DNA from: Druceiella hillmani
Lineage: Eukaryota; Arthropoda; Insecta; Lepidoptera; Hepialidae
Length of the DNA: 64,000 bases
NCBI GenBank assembly: GCA_039881145.1
Contig: JAYKKI010000037.1
Span: 18,788,501-18,852,500, forward strand
Reading direction: 5' to 3'
Position numbers and translations under genes: made by a program. Below the pieces are notes generated by a model. It saw only the letters and a program-made list of their open reading frames with translations. It searched no databases and was not told the DNA's origin. Positions within the stretch are counted from its first letter, which is position 1; each line of letters opens with the position of its first letter. Below are positions 1-12,099 of the stretch, in pieces.

Positions 1-240
1 AAATAGACGAATTCGTGTGCAACAAAATGTTAGAGCACCCCCTGGTGAGCTAACTATTTATCCGAGAACCGTCGCTGATTATTCTTAAATATTTTGCTGA
101 AAACCATGTCTAAATCGGTCAAACCATTTTGGAGATAAATGGAAACATTCGTTTGCGACAAAATATTTATTATATCTATTATCTATTATCCTGACGTCTT
201 GGCGGAACCATTTCCTACGGTCTTTACTGCAATCACTCCG
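1..240. repeat. Fragment of a common insect dispersed repeat
   Basis: The stretch at about 98-145 (ending an 'aaaaccatgtc' run, then 'taaatcggtcaaaccatttt', then 'ggagataaatgg') matches the pattern I know from many insect genomes, where non-coding repeat tails read roughly 'atcggtccagccgttttggag'. The open frames that cross it (139-483 plus, 85-288 minus) are not similar to any protein I recognise and look like chance. The rest of the interval shows nothing else. The family name is not known to me; the recognition is from memory of a widespread motif and was not tested by a search. Confidence 0.45.
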
Positions 241-381
241 GTTGCCAAAAAATCTATCCAAATGGATATGCAAACAACTTTTAAACATTTTGATCTAAAA
301 TTTTTGATGACTGGTACAAAATTCATCCATCCTGAGAATCCAAATCTTAAATCAAGTCATCGAGCTCACCTTGAGAAAACC

Positions 382-419
382 TTGAATGGCGCCATACTAC
401 ACTTGATGGCGCCATTCAA
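382..419. repeat. Perfect 14-bp inverted repeat (hairpin)
   Basis: TTGAATGGCGCCAT at 382-395 is answered by its exact reverse complement at 406-419, around a 10-base spacer. Each arm carries GGCGCC, unusual in such AT-rich surroundings. No gene or terminator context is visible. It may be the end of a small inverted-repeat element. Confidence 0.85.
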
Positions 420-654
420 ATTCACTATCGTTGCATCTGTTCTGAGTATATTATATTTCTGTATCATCACAGAAAACCTTTGATAAGTAAAAATATCTGT
501 ATCAATAAATTTCCGCTGTGATTCAGTCGATTTTGTGTTTAGATAAACTAAGGAGCAAATTTTCCTCATAGACACATAAATCTTTAAGTTTAGAGAATTT
601 TTTTTATATTTGCAAATGCTGAAATTATTTTTCGTCGTTCCAATATAGTAAATT

Positions 655-770
655 TTTGACAGTTACTAGCTGTGCCTACTACTTCGTTCGCGTGATTGAC
701 AAAAAAATGAACCTACTCACAGATAGGTAGACAAAAATGCTAAAAACAGGATTTCTGTCTTCTATTATTA
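655..770 (+). repeat. Start of a widespread insect repeat (tail-type motif)
   Basis: 'actagctgtgcctactactt' followed by 'cgttcgcgtg' at about 663-693 resembles the frequent insect repeat motif that reads roughly 'ctagctgtgcccgcgacttcg' then 'tccgcgtgg'. The same motif recurs inverted near 5755-5785. No coding capacity is seen. The assignment is from memory of the motif. Confidence 0.45.
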
Positions 771-949
771 TTTTTACGCTAAATAAATCATTCTTTTGAA
801 AATATTTTCCATATACAGAATTTGTTCTGTTACAATTTTATTATATGTATAAGTTATATAAAAATGTAATTAAGTTTAAAAACATGTCCTATTTAAATTT
901 TTTGGGAACTTGTTTTGAATTATTTCATATTTAAAAGTAATGATCTACT

Positions 950-951
<2 letters not shown>

Positions 952-1004
<53 letters not shown>

Positions 1005-1016
1005 CATATATATATA
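952..1016. repeat. TA microsatellite
   Basis: A near-pure (TA)n run of about 50 bases at 952-1001, followed by a short interrupted TA tail. Such tracts are polymorphic and often mark element ends, but no element boundary is seen here. Confidence 0.95.
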
Positions 1017-1449
1017 GACACGTGAAAGCGGAAATCCATTTTGAAATCTGAAGGTCTGAAGTAATCGGTATTTACCAACTCGTTCAATGATTATACAAAA
1101 AATTATCAAATTATTAAACGTTTAGATAGAGGTGTTTAATGACAAGTATTAATTGTACTTCAAATTATATTCATGGCCATCACTTAACATAAACTACGTG
1201 ACATTATATAGTACTAAAAACGTACATTTTTAAGCGTAATATAATGTGAAAATATTTTCAAAAATATATTAATATAATGATTTCGCACCATAGTTCGAAA
1301 TTAGATCACCCTCTAACAACCGTGTCGCATTATCGTATTGCCGCATTATATTCAAAGAAGCCAGAATTTACAAAACGTTAAATTTTCATTAGTGTTAAAG
1401 GGACCTCAGGTAAACAGGTAATTAAATAAAAAACATCAAACACAAGTAT
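1017..1449. other. Non-coding AT-rich interval, nothing recognised
   Basis: I read both strands and found no protein similarity, RNA gene or repeat family. Stops are frequent in every frame. Confidence 0.6.
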
Positions 1450-1508
1450 CAAAATTATTATTGTAAAATAATTCTTTATCAAATTATTATTGTATAATAA
1501 TTCTTTCT
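1450..1508 (+). repeat. Two-copy tandem duplication, about 30-bp unit
   Basis: 'tcaaattattattgta' followed by 'taataattcttt' is present twice in direct orientation with a few differences. It is a local slippage-type duplication just upstream of the first fold-back copy. Confidence 0.7.
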
Positions 1509-1756
1509 ACATTAGTAAATGATAATGTCGATATAAGAAGGCAGCAACTTAAAAAAATTAAAAGCAACTAAAAAAAATATCTGCCCATAAATTTTTAAGT
1601 AACATTTAATTCTATCTTCGTACACGGAATGAACATTCTCTAATAAACCATAACAATATAGGATCAGGATAGACAAAGCTCTGAACATAAAATGATTAAA
1701 GAGCTTGTTTTTGTTCATATAATTTGTTTCTTTTTCAATAATCAATGATGAATAGC

Positions 1757-1935
1757 CCTTCAGATGGGCTATTAGCAAAGATCTTTGCTAATAGTCCACC
1801 TGAAGATGTTGTAATACAACGAAACCTAGGCCGTGTTAAAGAACTTAAAGAAAGTAGAAAAAATACTACATCACGTAGTTTCATGTAATTGTCAATAATG
1901 AATTTCAACAAAATTAACGCCAAATATATTCAATA
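1757..1935 (+). mobile_element. Fold-back element copy 1, left arm mostly lost
   Basis: The right arm is nearly complete: it runs from 'cacctgaagatgttgtaata' at 1797 to the family's terminal TTCAATA at 1929-1935. Only the innermost part of the left arm remains (cttcagatgggctattagc at about 1758), which pairs with 'gctaatagtccacctgaag' across the centre. The hammerhead-like core is present at 1796-1836, but the cleavage dinucleotide reads CC instead of TC and stem I is damaged. Homologous copies lie at 30972-31201, 37247-37553, 39943-40137 and 63088-63140. There is no open reading frame. Confidence 0.8.
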
Positions 1936-1939
1936 ATTA

Positions 1940-3540
1940 CAAGACATTTATTTCAATACTTGTCGATAAACTTGTAATCTTTGTTGTGATTTTATTTGTA
2001 AATAATTATTATTTCCTTGTAATAAATGAACTGAAGACTTCTTGAATGCTGTATTTTATCTGATTCATGTGGAAACATAATTGAAATATTTACTTTATAA
2101 TAATATATTGTTATTTCACAATAAAAGACAGTGACTATTTTGTTAATAACAATTTAATTAATTGACTCAGAAATACATCTGTTAAAAAATCGTATCGAAG
2201 TGTGTCATTAGATAAAAATGTAAACAATCATGAAAATACATTCCAGTTATGTTTTGATTTATTGAATATTGGTACAGTTTCATTTTCAAAGTATAAATTA
2301 AAATAATTTACTATGCAAACCTAACAAGGTCAGAATTATCTACAGAATTTTTAATCCAAAAGCATTGGTCATTGCTGCTAGCTTGGGTTGAATAATAAAT
2401 AACCCGAATCCGACGACTAAATGAAATTTCCATGAGATTATTCTTCGTCGTTTCATATCTTTTGTTTCAGCATAAAAATATTCAGGCTATGAAACCTAAA
2501 ATATGTCTAAGAAACTTAATTAAAATTTTGGCCGATCACGGATCTTTGTGATATAAATTAATCTAGGATATAAATTTGGACAGAGCTAAAATACAATGTA
2601 TGAAATTTTTAAAATCCCTTTTAAATTTGATTATGCCTTTATATACCTTACTTTTTCAAAACGTATATAAAGGTGAAGCACATCAAATTCTCATTCATGT
2701 CTCTCATTCACCGTATTCCACTTATGATCACTATTTTCATTTGCCAGAAAATTTAAAAGAATATTGCTTTCCTAATAAATATGCATATAATTAATACCAA
2801 AATCGCATACGATACAGTGGATTTCTAGGACTATCAAGCAAAAGGTGCTATTTCAGTTTTTCATGTAGCATTTAACAAAACTTTTACCGCAAACAAGGCT
2901 ACAACCCAGACAGTGTTGAAGTTACAGCTGTCGTTACATAATAATTTAAGTATTAGTATTTATCAAGTAATCGGTGTACATACGAAAAATTTCTAAGAGG
3001 AAAACAAAATTTGGCAAGATTAAAACCAAATTTAAAGAGTATTGATGTGAAGAAAGGTTACGACAAAAACATTTTGCAAGAAAAATAATACCTTTTTTTT
3101 TATATTGAGGAAAATATCTAAATTTTTCCTAAAATACGACTAGGTCGACTGATAGCTTCGAAATCTAGTTACGGTTTTTCTTTACGCTCGTGTAAAGTGT
3201 CATTAATGACTCTCCTTTTTTTTCTTAGATGTTATAAGGGAAAATTCTAATGTCAAGAATAACATGTATTATGTTATTATATGACTTATAAACAATATTA
3301 AATTCGTATTGTTGGATATAATTTTTGTAGCAGCTTAACTTTTCCAAGATTCCCCTTTCTCTTTGACTTTGTGATTATAACTCAAACTCAAACACGTCCA
3401 GTGTACATTCGGAAATATATTTATGGTGTTTGCTTTGATAAATTGGAGTTCTAGTCGGAACAGTACTGATAAACTCTTGTGTATTGAATGACATGATGAA
3501 AACGTGCTATCATTTCCAGCGACAAGTTCAAACTAGTTGA
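1940..3540. other. Non-coding interval, nothing recognised
   Basis: The interval is AT-rich with dense stops. The longest frame (2576-2794 plus, 72 codons) has no recognisable similarity and no splice or polyadenylation context. No repeat family was recognised. Confidence 0.55.
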
Positions 3541-3544
3541 TCTT

Positions 3545-3820
3545 ATCTGAAGCCGCGGCCACGCGGCTAGTTCAACGTAAACACATACACAAACGACTTC
3601 ACACGTTTGATTTTGCCGCAAGCGCGCCACACGCGACAGCCGCTAGCTTGCCCACTACTTCCATCGCACCTGCGTTTTGTTACGTGGACTCTTGCATATT
3701 ATGCTGTGTTTGATATTTGGTGACCGCGCCCGCCACCGCGCTCGCGAGTCAACGTAAACAAGCACTCAGTTACCGAGCGCAAATTTTCGTTACTGCTGTC
3801 TCAGAGTTGCTGTGAGTGAG
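3545..3820 (+). promoter_or_regulatory. GC-rich, CpG-rich island; possible promoter and first exon
   Basis: About 250 bases are far richer in G, C and CpG than anything around them (for example 'gccgcggccacgcggc' near 3552 and 'gcgcccgccaccgcgctcgc' near 3726). 'caacgtaaaca' occurs twice, near 3573 and 3750. An arthropod initiator-like TCAGT lies at 3766-3770 and a splice-donor-like GTGAGT at 3812-3817, which would give a short non-coding first exon on the plus strand. These short motifs occur by chance often. An old GC-rich transposon end is the main alternative. No coding exon downstream was recognised. Confidence 0.25.
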
Positions 3821-3829
3821 TTTTAAAGA

Positions 3830-4287
3830 AGAAAGGGTTTAAGTTGAGAAAAACGAGTTGTAATGGAAATTTTGATTTCAAATATATTTTTTATAATTTC
3901 TGCCTGCATGTTAGTACAAATTTCGAAAATTTATCTGCAAGTCGTACGCTTCTTAAAATTTAGTTTACTGTAGCAAGTGTTCTGAAAAGGGGTACGAGAT
4001 TCAAAATATAAATATAAATGTTTAAAAAATAAAAACAATATTTTCTAAATATCTTGGTAAAACTATTTTTGGTATATTAAATTTTGATAGCCAAAATTGA
4101 TTATGTATACAAAAATAAAGATTGACAATACACACATTTTTTACTTGCTACAATATTTCGCAGTTTACCGTTAAATATTCTGTCAAACGCGTACAAAATA
4201 AAAAAGAAGGCTCTCTTTAATTTATTCATTTCAGTAACAGGTATTTGAAACACTTCCGTTTTATTTTGGTCTCCTTTCTGTAAGTTT
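3830..4287. other. Non-coding interval, nothing recognised
   Basis: AT-rich sequence lying between the GC-rich island and a degenerate tandem array. No gene or repeat was identified on either strand. Confidence 0.55.
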
Positions 4288-4622
4288 TCCCATTCATATA
4301 TTTGAGTGACCTGAAACTGTATCCAAAACTTTATCATAACAGTAGTAATATTCAATCCATCGTGTATAAAATAACAAAAAAAATTTCACTTTAAAAGACC
4401 AATTTTAATTAGTTATGTTTGAAAATGTTAAGGTTCCAAATTTATTACCAGTTCATATGTTTGAACTAAAACTGATTTCAAAACTTTAGCAGTTTAAAGG
4501 TTTATTACTTTATAAGAAAGTAATAATAGTTTGGAAAAACTTCTGGTATAAAATTTATTCATTTCTCGATTCATATATTTGAATGAACGGCAACTGTACT
4601 AAAAACTTTGGCAATGAGAAGC
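4288..4622 (+). repeat. Degenerate tandem array, three units of about 125-155 bp
   Basis: A shared core (ttcatatatttgagtgac, then 'aactgtat', then 'aaaactttatca') appears near 4292, 4451 and 4570 with many substitutions. The spacing is about 155 and 122 bases. The minus-strand frame at 4101-4355 and the one at 4623-4805 overlap or flank this array and do not resemble proteins. Old satellite-like DNA is the simplest reading. Confidence 0.5.
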
Positions 4623-4660
4623 TTATACCAAATTATATAGGTATATAATTTGGCTAGCTT
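4623..4660. repeat. Short inverted repeat
   Basis: CCAAATTATATA is followed within two bases by TATATAATTTGG, giving a 12-bp hairpin at about 4628-4653. No associated gene is seen. Confidence 0.7.
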
Positions 4661-4809
4661 CATATACCCCAGTTTCAAATAAAGTTATATAAAATTCCAA
4701 AGTTGCGTATCGACTAAATAAGATATTTCCTCCAGGAAAGTTTGTGAAATATCTACGAAATTGTTTAAGTTTCTCCAGCAATTTTGGCGTTCCATTATGC
4801 CTCATTCAG

Positions 4810-5745
4810 TTAATGAATACTGTAAGAACTTGGATTGCTACAAAACATAGAGCGAAGTTAAAATTTTATATAAGAAGCACTTAATTTTACGTACATGCTT
4901 TATAAAATTATTTTTCTTAATACAGATGCTTTATTCTTTTAGATTTTGAATTTTGTTTACAATATTCAATCGATCATTTTGGAGTCTCTGTTTGATAGCT
5001 CAATACAAAGAAACAATTTCGAAATCGTCATTCGGCATACAAAAAAATGTCGCGATTGTAGAATTTTCATTTCAAAGTTATAATTATTTGTAAGTATTAA
5101 AAGATTTAAAATTTTTTACTGACAATGGTGTATGATTTCAATGAGAAAATGCTCTTCGTAGCCAATGTCTCAATTAAAGAACTAAATTAAACCATTAATT
5201 AAAAGAAAATATGTTTTTCAAATAAAATATTAATATATAAAAATTATAAGTGTGAACAGGTCTATGATAACAAAGTTTTGTAAAACTTTAATTTAATAAT
5301 TTAAAAAAAAAATTTATTTAAAAAATAATAATAAGAGTCCATAAGTATACATAACTGCCAACCTTTATACAGTAATGGATGTATTATTTATTATTATGTT
5401 TATAACATTTATATCTGTCTGTCTGTCTCTGTGATAGTTTGTTTTTTTTAATCGCCCAAAATCTGTGGCAGAATTTGATATAGTATTATATCATATCCTC
5501 AAGAATCATATAGAATGCGCAATGCACATTACAAATATAAAAAAAAACACTCTGACTTGGTGAATATTACAATATTGGTACTCCCAGTGCCATCTATTAG
5601 AATTTAATAAACTTTATATTGAGAGATATATTATGATATGGTACTAACAAAGGCACCTATTAGCGTTTTTAGTAAACTTCAAGTTCATATAGTTTTAAGA
5701 GAAAAAAAAGAAACCAAAAAAGTCCTAATAAATATTCATATATCG
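4810..5745. other. Non-coding interval with minor simple repeats
   Basis: The interval contains a short 'ctgtctgtctgtctctgtga' tract at about 5416. Around 5578-5600 'tggtactcccagtgccatct' resembles a motif found in dispersed insect repeats, but too little is preserved to assign a family. No coding sequence was recognised. Confidence 0.45.
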
Positions 5746-5747
5746 AT

Positions 5748-5795
5748 TCCATGTGAACGAAGTAGCGTCGACCAGATAGATAGTGTCTTCTAAAA
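5748..5795 (-). repeat. Inverted copy of the 'ctagctgtg' insect repeat motif
   Basis: On the minus strand this reads as ctatctggtcgacgctactt then cgttcacatgg, close to the motif at 663-693. It is a short remnant; the rest of the element is not recognisable. Confidence 0.4.
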
Positions 5796-5799
5796 TCAG

Positions 5800-7530
5800 A
5801 CTTGAAGCTATTCATGAGCTGATTTTTGAAACCGTTTCAAAGAGTGGTTTTCATTATTAACAATTAGTATAGTATATTTCATGTTTAGGAAAAATTTAAC
5901 GTTTTTATTAAGACACATATTTAGGTAATGGCTTATTTACATGCCTGCAGTGTAGTACTAATAGTTTGTATGCTTTTTAAATTGACCGAGAGTGATATTA
6001 TATTATCATTCTATTAGTAACTATAAAATTCCGTTCATTTCTTTCCTTGTATTTTTTATGTTGCTATAGTATCAAAGTTATTTATATTATATACAGCATC
6101 AAACGTGTTTCCTGTTTTCATTAAAAGGTGATATTTTATACAATTAAATAAAAATCTTTATGCATTTTATACCTGTTGCTATACCTTTTAACTCGGAAAG
6201 AGAATATTTCAAATGCTTTCATTTCACGTCGGCTATATTTGAACTCCAAGACGTAAATGGTAATGTTTCTTACTGGTGAGAATTCAAGTCAATATGAGTA
6301 AAATAATTTGCAGTCAGAAATGTAAATTTGTTAACGATCTTAAACCATGAATTTCTTGCCAATATTAAAATATGTATTTTCTTGTTTATAATGCATGTTT
6401 GCCATGTGAATAATATAATTTCTTTCACTTTTTAAAACAATAACCGTTACTCATTAATACAGTATCTCCAAAAACTGATAATCCAATTAAACCAAGTAAT
6501 TTTTTCTTTGAAATTTTTTGTTCAAACATTGCTTGTCGTTTTTAAGACCACAAAAAAAAATTAAGCAAAAATTCTAAGATAGTACTCTCCTACTTGTCGA
6601 ACGACAAAACAAAAAAATCATGGATCGAAGATGCTTTGCCATGTTTTTTAAGTGTTAGATATATGCGATACAGTATTAGTTCCTTTCATCATATTGGCGG
6701 CTAAATGGTATAAATAAATTATTGACATCACTCGTCAGCCATTTTGAAATTGAGCCTCTATTTCTGTAAATTCTTTATAGTCAAAGGACCAATAAGTGAA
6801 CTAATTTTTTGCAATGTATATTTTTTTATTTATGAAAATATTCTATATTTATTGGATATCATGAATCGTTCATTTATTTTAACAATTCACTCAATTTAAG
6901 TCCTATTGATTCATTTACAAGTACACCAATAAAAAAAATAGTATTAATTTCCCAAGTATGAGTAAGTTTCCAAGCAAGTAAGTTCCCATTATAATTAAAA
7001 ATTTTTTTCTGAAATCAGAATACCGTTTATTTTGTGATAAAAATTAGAGTAATATGTTCCTTACCAAAAATTTGAATACATTCCACGCTTTCGCTATTTA
7101 TGAATCGTGCTTTTGTGGCAGTTTATTATGTTTGTAATAATTCGTTTATTCGATTTGTTTTCCAATACATTTAAATACTAACAATTTTAAATATATTAGC
7201 AATACTTTCACAAAAGCAAGAAAACATGTTAAAGTCTTAAATAATAAAAAGAAAATTTTTCCATATCGACGCAAGGAATATTCGATTAGAGCATATTTTA
7301 TAACTTGTAAAATAATATAATTTGATAAAACTGATGTATGTTTTTGTAAATATTCTCCTTCAAAATTTCATTAATTAAAATTTTATATATAAATATGATA
7401 AACATCGTGACATATACAAAACTAATAAACTCCGAGAATTTAATTTTTTGTTTCCTAAAATTGGTTTATTACATAGAATAAAATAATATGTTTACAAAGG
7501 TCTTCGAATTTATTTTTATTCGAATTAGTC
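5800..7530. other. Non-coding AT-rich interval, nothing recognised
   Basis: Dense stops on both strands. No repeat family, RNA gene or coding exon was identified. Confidence 0.55.
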
Positions 7531-7945
7531 AATATTTTTTCCTAAGAATAATTGTGTACATCTTACATCATTGTCACCCAAATATTTCACACAATTGTGC
7601 GACTGCTAGTAAACAACAACGCCCAATTTATTAATTATATGAATAAATGGATGCGTTTCTAAAGGCGGCACGAGTAATTTTTGCAAATTAGGTAATATTT
7701 TTTTCTTAAGAATCATTTATGTATATTATATCGTCATTTGTAACTATTTTATACAGCTCCGCCATGGTTTATAAATAATAGCGATTATGATGATTATTTC
7801 TTATATAACACCATGATGATTCCAGAGGCGTTGGAAGTTATTCTTAAATGTTTATGGTGTAATTTTTAAGTGTAATTTTATTGAATAATATTTTTTCGTA
7901 AGGATCATTGAGTGCATATTTTATAGTCATAATTATGAACAAATT
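7531..7945 (+). repeat. Degenerate tandem array, three units of about 160-193 bp
   Basis: The motif 'aatattttttcctaagaata', followed by 'attgtgtacat' and 'tcattgt', recurs near 7531, 7691 and 7884 with substitutions. The units are strongly diverged, so this is old. No coding capacity. Confidence 0.45.
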
Positions 7946-10300
7946 CTGTTATATTTATTGACAATCTACGAATAAAATGCTTGAAATTGATTCGAATTTT
8001 CTTGCCCTTTTTTTTATTAAATAATGCTTTTACATCCAAAAATATAGTTTTTATTCAGGTAAAATCATTCGGTAACTTACAAAATAATCTAATAAATAAA
8101 AAAAGAAAATACGAATATCGTTGTAGAATATCCTTCAGAAAATAAATTTCCTTTCAACGCATTTCGCATAACTGCGGCGTGAACAAGCAATAGTTTATAA
8201 TTTTAAAATGCTTGCACTTATGAGATCAACGTAATATATTTTTTATTTTTATATTTATATAATTCAAGTGATAAATACCATGTGACCTGATTTTAGAGGG
8301 TACTATGATAATATATGATTAAAACAAATATTCTGATTTTTTCTTAAATGACTTATCACTTTATTTTCACGAAACTTTTTTTGGAATTTTATTCCAAATT
8401 CATCGAATAAAGGTGTAAAACAAAAACGATAATTACTTTTACTATCGCTAATTTCTTTCCGACCACGGCTAAGGACATATTGATTTGACACGTCACTTTT
8501 TTCACAAGGTTTATGTTTTTTTAAATGTTTTATGTGATTTTGATTCATATAACTTCTAATATTTCTTTCAAAAGTTGATGTAAGTTTATTTCCAAAAAAA
8601 TTGTTTTTAAGCTTAAAATAAAAATTTTTAACTGAATCTCAATTTTATTTTACGAGATCATTTCATTTTATTCATGTGGACATTCATCAAAAATATATAA
8701 TTTTTAACACATCTTAAGATAAATCTTAATATAAAACGCTTACTTGTAAAATTTTCTTTATGTGAACTATCAAACAAATCCGAACTAAGGGCTTAAGGAA
8801 GTCATTAAGATTTCGTTTCAATAATGAAAAGTAAAAATTTAGCTAAATTAGTAATAATCTTAATTTACGCTGGCTTTAACCACATTTTAGATGTATTTTC
8901 TTTTGCAGTAAAAAAAATAATTAAACTTTTTATGAAAACAGGTTTTTAATTAATTCCCTGTAAATCATCCTGCTCATATCTATTCACTCTAAATAAAACT
9001 CCATTTTTGTAAAAATTTGTATGAGCTGAAATAATATTTAAAAGGACAATTAAAATTATTCGTTGGTCATTTAACTTTAACTATTTCTAGAGTATATAAA
9101 AATTGAAGAAATCATACTATTAGACACTTTATGGATACAATTTCACGCTAGATAATAAGAGCATTCGGAAATTGTCTTAAAAGACAACGTGTTTCCTAAC
9201 TAATGGTCTCGAAGTAGTTCACTATAAAGGTAGGCAATCTCCTACAGAAGAACCTAGTCTTCGGTTAAGTAAACATTATCCCAGTTTTTAAACCATCAAA
9301 AAGAGACTTTATTTTTGTATTATATGCAGTTATTTTACAAATCTTCCATCGATGGCTTAAAGGAAGTTGCACTTGTTATCCTACTTTTAATTTGGAAAGT
9401 AATGAAATGAAATAATAAATGAACAATAAAGTAAATAAAGTCCTATGTAAGCCTCTAAGCTAGTGTCCTTAAACTTTGGCGTAGCGCATAGACTTTCTCC
9501 AACACCTGTGTGAAAGGCTATCATGCAGGAGATGTTTTGTAAAAGTTACAACAGCAGAATCAAAAAAATTATTGAGTCAGCCGACAAGCCAAACTGTGCA
9601 ATTCAAAGTCGGCCTGTGTGACGTTCACGTCTAGTTGGCCTTGAGTTTTTTGTTTTCTTTTTTCTTGTAACAAGAATTTGTTAAAATGCATTGTAGTTAC
9701 TCTGTTTCATAATATAATTTTTGAAAGAGTCCTCGAAATATATATACATGTATGTACACTTTTACTGAAAAATTATGAAAATCGTAATTTTTATGAATGA
9801 ATGCGATAAGAATGACCTTTCATGAGACAAACATTCATTCTGTTCAAAGAAAATAATTTTTTTCATCCTCTGTTTTTGACTTCTTTAAATCAGGAGCGCT
9901 TAATTTAAAAATATATTTCAGCTTTTCGCTATCAGGTCGAATTCTTGAAATATTCACGTTCTACGCTCATTTACATTTAACTAGCGCAGAGTCGAATATA
10001 TTCGTCAATGAAGTTGCTAATTAGTTAGTTTCTGTTTATCTATCAACATTACGTTTTTACAAATAAATTTCTTAAAAATATGGAATATTTTGACACTATA
10101 TTTAATAAAGGTTAAAAAAACACGAGAAGAAGTGCTTTGAATCCCGCCAGACAAATTATCAGTCACATTCCGATAATTCCCAGAGATTTCATAATATATC
10201 AAATTAGGATTAATTAAGCTTCGTGTTGACATTTTTAATAAAGAAGGTTTTGGAAGAGATTTTCCAAATTTAAGAACTGAAAAGCTAAAAGCGGTAGGTA
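7946..10300. other. Non-coding interval, nothing recognised
   Basis: The two longer minus-strand frames (8303-8548, 10017-10232) have no recognisable similarity and no conserved motif. The moderately GC-richer piece at about 9585-9650 (cagccgacaagcc and a partly inverted 'gtcggcctg') is unassigned. Confidence 0.5.
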
Positions 10301-10312
10301 ATATTTGATGGC

Positions 10313-10346
10313 CTTAAAAATCCGCCCATATGGGCGGATTTTTAAG
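10313..10346. repeat. Perfect 34-bp palindrome
   Basis: CTTAAAAATCCGCCCAT at 10313-10329 is followed directly by its exact reverse complement at 10330-10346, with no loop. The GC-rich centre (ccgcccatatgggcgg) stands out. In a bacterium it would suggest a terminator; here it may be the core of a small inverted-repeat element. Confidence 0.95.
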
Positions 10347-10386
10347 ATCAGGATAAGCAAAATTTATTGAATAATTTTTATTAAAA

Positions 10387-10446
10387 ATGTTTTATTATGA
10401 ATATTATTCCCAATACGTTTGAAGGATAATATTCATAATAAAACAT
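10387..10446. repeat. Inverted repeat with arms of about 23 bp
   Basis: ATGTTTTATTATGAATATTA at 10387 onward is answered by 'taatattcataataaaacat' ending at 10446, with a one-base indel and a 13-base spacer. It lies only 40 bases from the 34-bp palindrome, so the two may belong to one element. Confidence 0.8.
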
Positions 10447-10449
10447 CAT

Positions 10450-11895
10450 ATATTTTCAATGGCTTGGATAAAATATTGGCATTATGCTTCTCTTCTTCCA
10501 TACCTAGCCATTTCTAGCTTCTACACATATTTAAATCACTCAGCCACCGTAGCCGAAATGTGGCGTAATTACAGAAATCAAAAGGATGATGTTATGAAAG
10601 AGAATGTTAGTGGTGGGATTATTTTGTTATATCTATGAAGAGTATATTATCACGAAAACTTAAAAAAGTGGAGACGAAATCAGATTACCTCTAATTCCTG
10701 GAGGCCTCACCCACTTGTTGAAATGTTATTTGGCCCAGATATCTCTCAGGTGAAAATCTTTTGAAATATTTTTTTTCTTATATCGATGAAGTCAATTAAT
10801 TCGACGGTATCAGTAATGGGAACTATGTTAACGGAATGCCTAATTGTACTCTATATGGCTTTGTAAAAATATGCATTAATTGCCATAGTTCCGATAATTG
10901 TAATATATTTGCATTAACGCCTTATGGAGAAAATATGGAAGCTCTTTTTATTAATTAATATATTCACTCTTGAAATGAAAATGAATTCACGGGCTAGTTT
11001 TTTGTGGTTCCCTCTCTAAATACTAAAATTATCTTATGCTTTTTATAACAATAATCGTAATACGTTAGTTACACTGGATATCCTACCTGAAGTTGTCATT
11101 TAAACCAACATCAGTTTCAAAACATAGAATAACTATTAAATGAAAGTTGTATTTATAAAAATAACCATATGTGTATAACTTTATATCTTATAGACTTTGA
11201 ATCATGTCCGACATGTATTAAATGCAAACAAATTTAACTCAAAAAAAAACTCAAAATTATTGAAAATATTGACTATTTGAGAAGGCTCTATAGATATATA
11301 GTCGTTTTATAATTAATTTTGTAAAATTTATTTTATTTTATTTATAATATAAAAATACATGTCAAAGAATAATTAATTTAAAATTTTTCGCTAAATATTT
11401 TCAATACTACCTAAACAGTCGACGTTAATATTGCACGACAAAAAAAACTTATAATTACTTTGAGAACAACTATAACTAGTAAATTAGGTAAACAAATTAT
11501 TAAAATTTTTAAAAAAATAAGTTTTGAATATTATGTTACTTTAATTAGAAATAGATTTTAATTTTTTGTAAAAGTTCTTTACAACAAATTAATTTCTTTA
11601 CGTTTTGTACACGCTAAATTTTAGTTTCAATGCTTATCAGAATATATGGTGCATTACAATTCTGAATTCAGAAAGCTTTCGTGAGTTTTTTCTTACAAAA
11701 TTGAACCTTATTCATGACAGTGAGTCTGTCTGTCAAAAACAATTTTTTGGTGTATGGTTAGGTTCTTTTTACAGTCTTTTGATTTTCTTACTTTAATTTA
11801 GATTTGCAAAGAGTATATTCACGTCCAATTTTTTTAATAATTTTTTTTTAATTTAAAGTATGATAATGGATCGCTTTATACAAAAAGAAAAACCA
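10450..11895. other. Non-coding interval, nothing recognised
   Basis: AT-rich with dense stops. The frame at 11605-11796 (plus, 63 codons) has no recognisable similarity. No RNA gene or repeat family was seen. Confidence 0.5.
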
Positions 11896-11899
11896 CTGA

Positions 11900-12099
11900 C
11901 TATATTTATTTATTTATCTACTTTAATGTATCTAATTTATACATATGATAGACTTATTGCTACGAGAGCAATCTCTTATAGCCAACCAAAACACCAGTTC
12001 AGCCCCGTTCGACGAACGGCTGGGAATCGAACCCGGGTTCCCGCGGTGTGCCGCTTGGCCGTATGCCTTGTGACTAACCCAACACATTACGGCGACGAT
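11900..12099 (-). mobile_element. tRNA-derived SINE (family 1), nearly full length
   Basis: Read on the minus strand, the element starts near 12099 with a tRNA-like head. A B box GGTTCGATTCC (12033-12023) lies about 45 bases after an A-box-like TTAGTCACAAGG (from about 12077), the spacing of a true tRNA internal promoter. The body ends in a 'taaataaataaata' type tail near 11900. Related copies are at 63167-63374 (diverged head), 47296-47400 (head lost) and 18325-18390 (short fragment). It would be transcribed by RNA polymerase III and mobilised by a partner LINE, which is family knowledge and not visible here. The plus-strand frame across it is a shadow. Confidence 0.75.

Noticed and set aside
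139..483. 114-codon plus-strand frame as a gene
   Set aside because: It overlaps a dispersed-repeat tail and a hairpin, has no recognisable motif and ends in an AT-rich hydrophobic run.
5410..5436. CRISPR-like or regulatory repeat (ctgt tract)
   Set aside because: It is a short CTGT simple repeat without spacers.
12000..12099. A functional tRNA gene on the minus strand
   Set aside because: A and B boxes are present but the sequence does not close an acceptor stem, and it continues into a SINE body that has other copies here.
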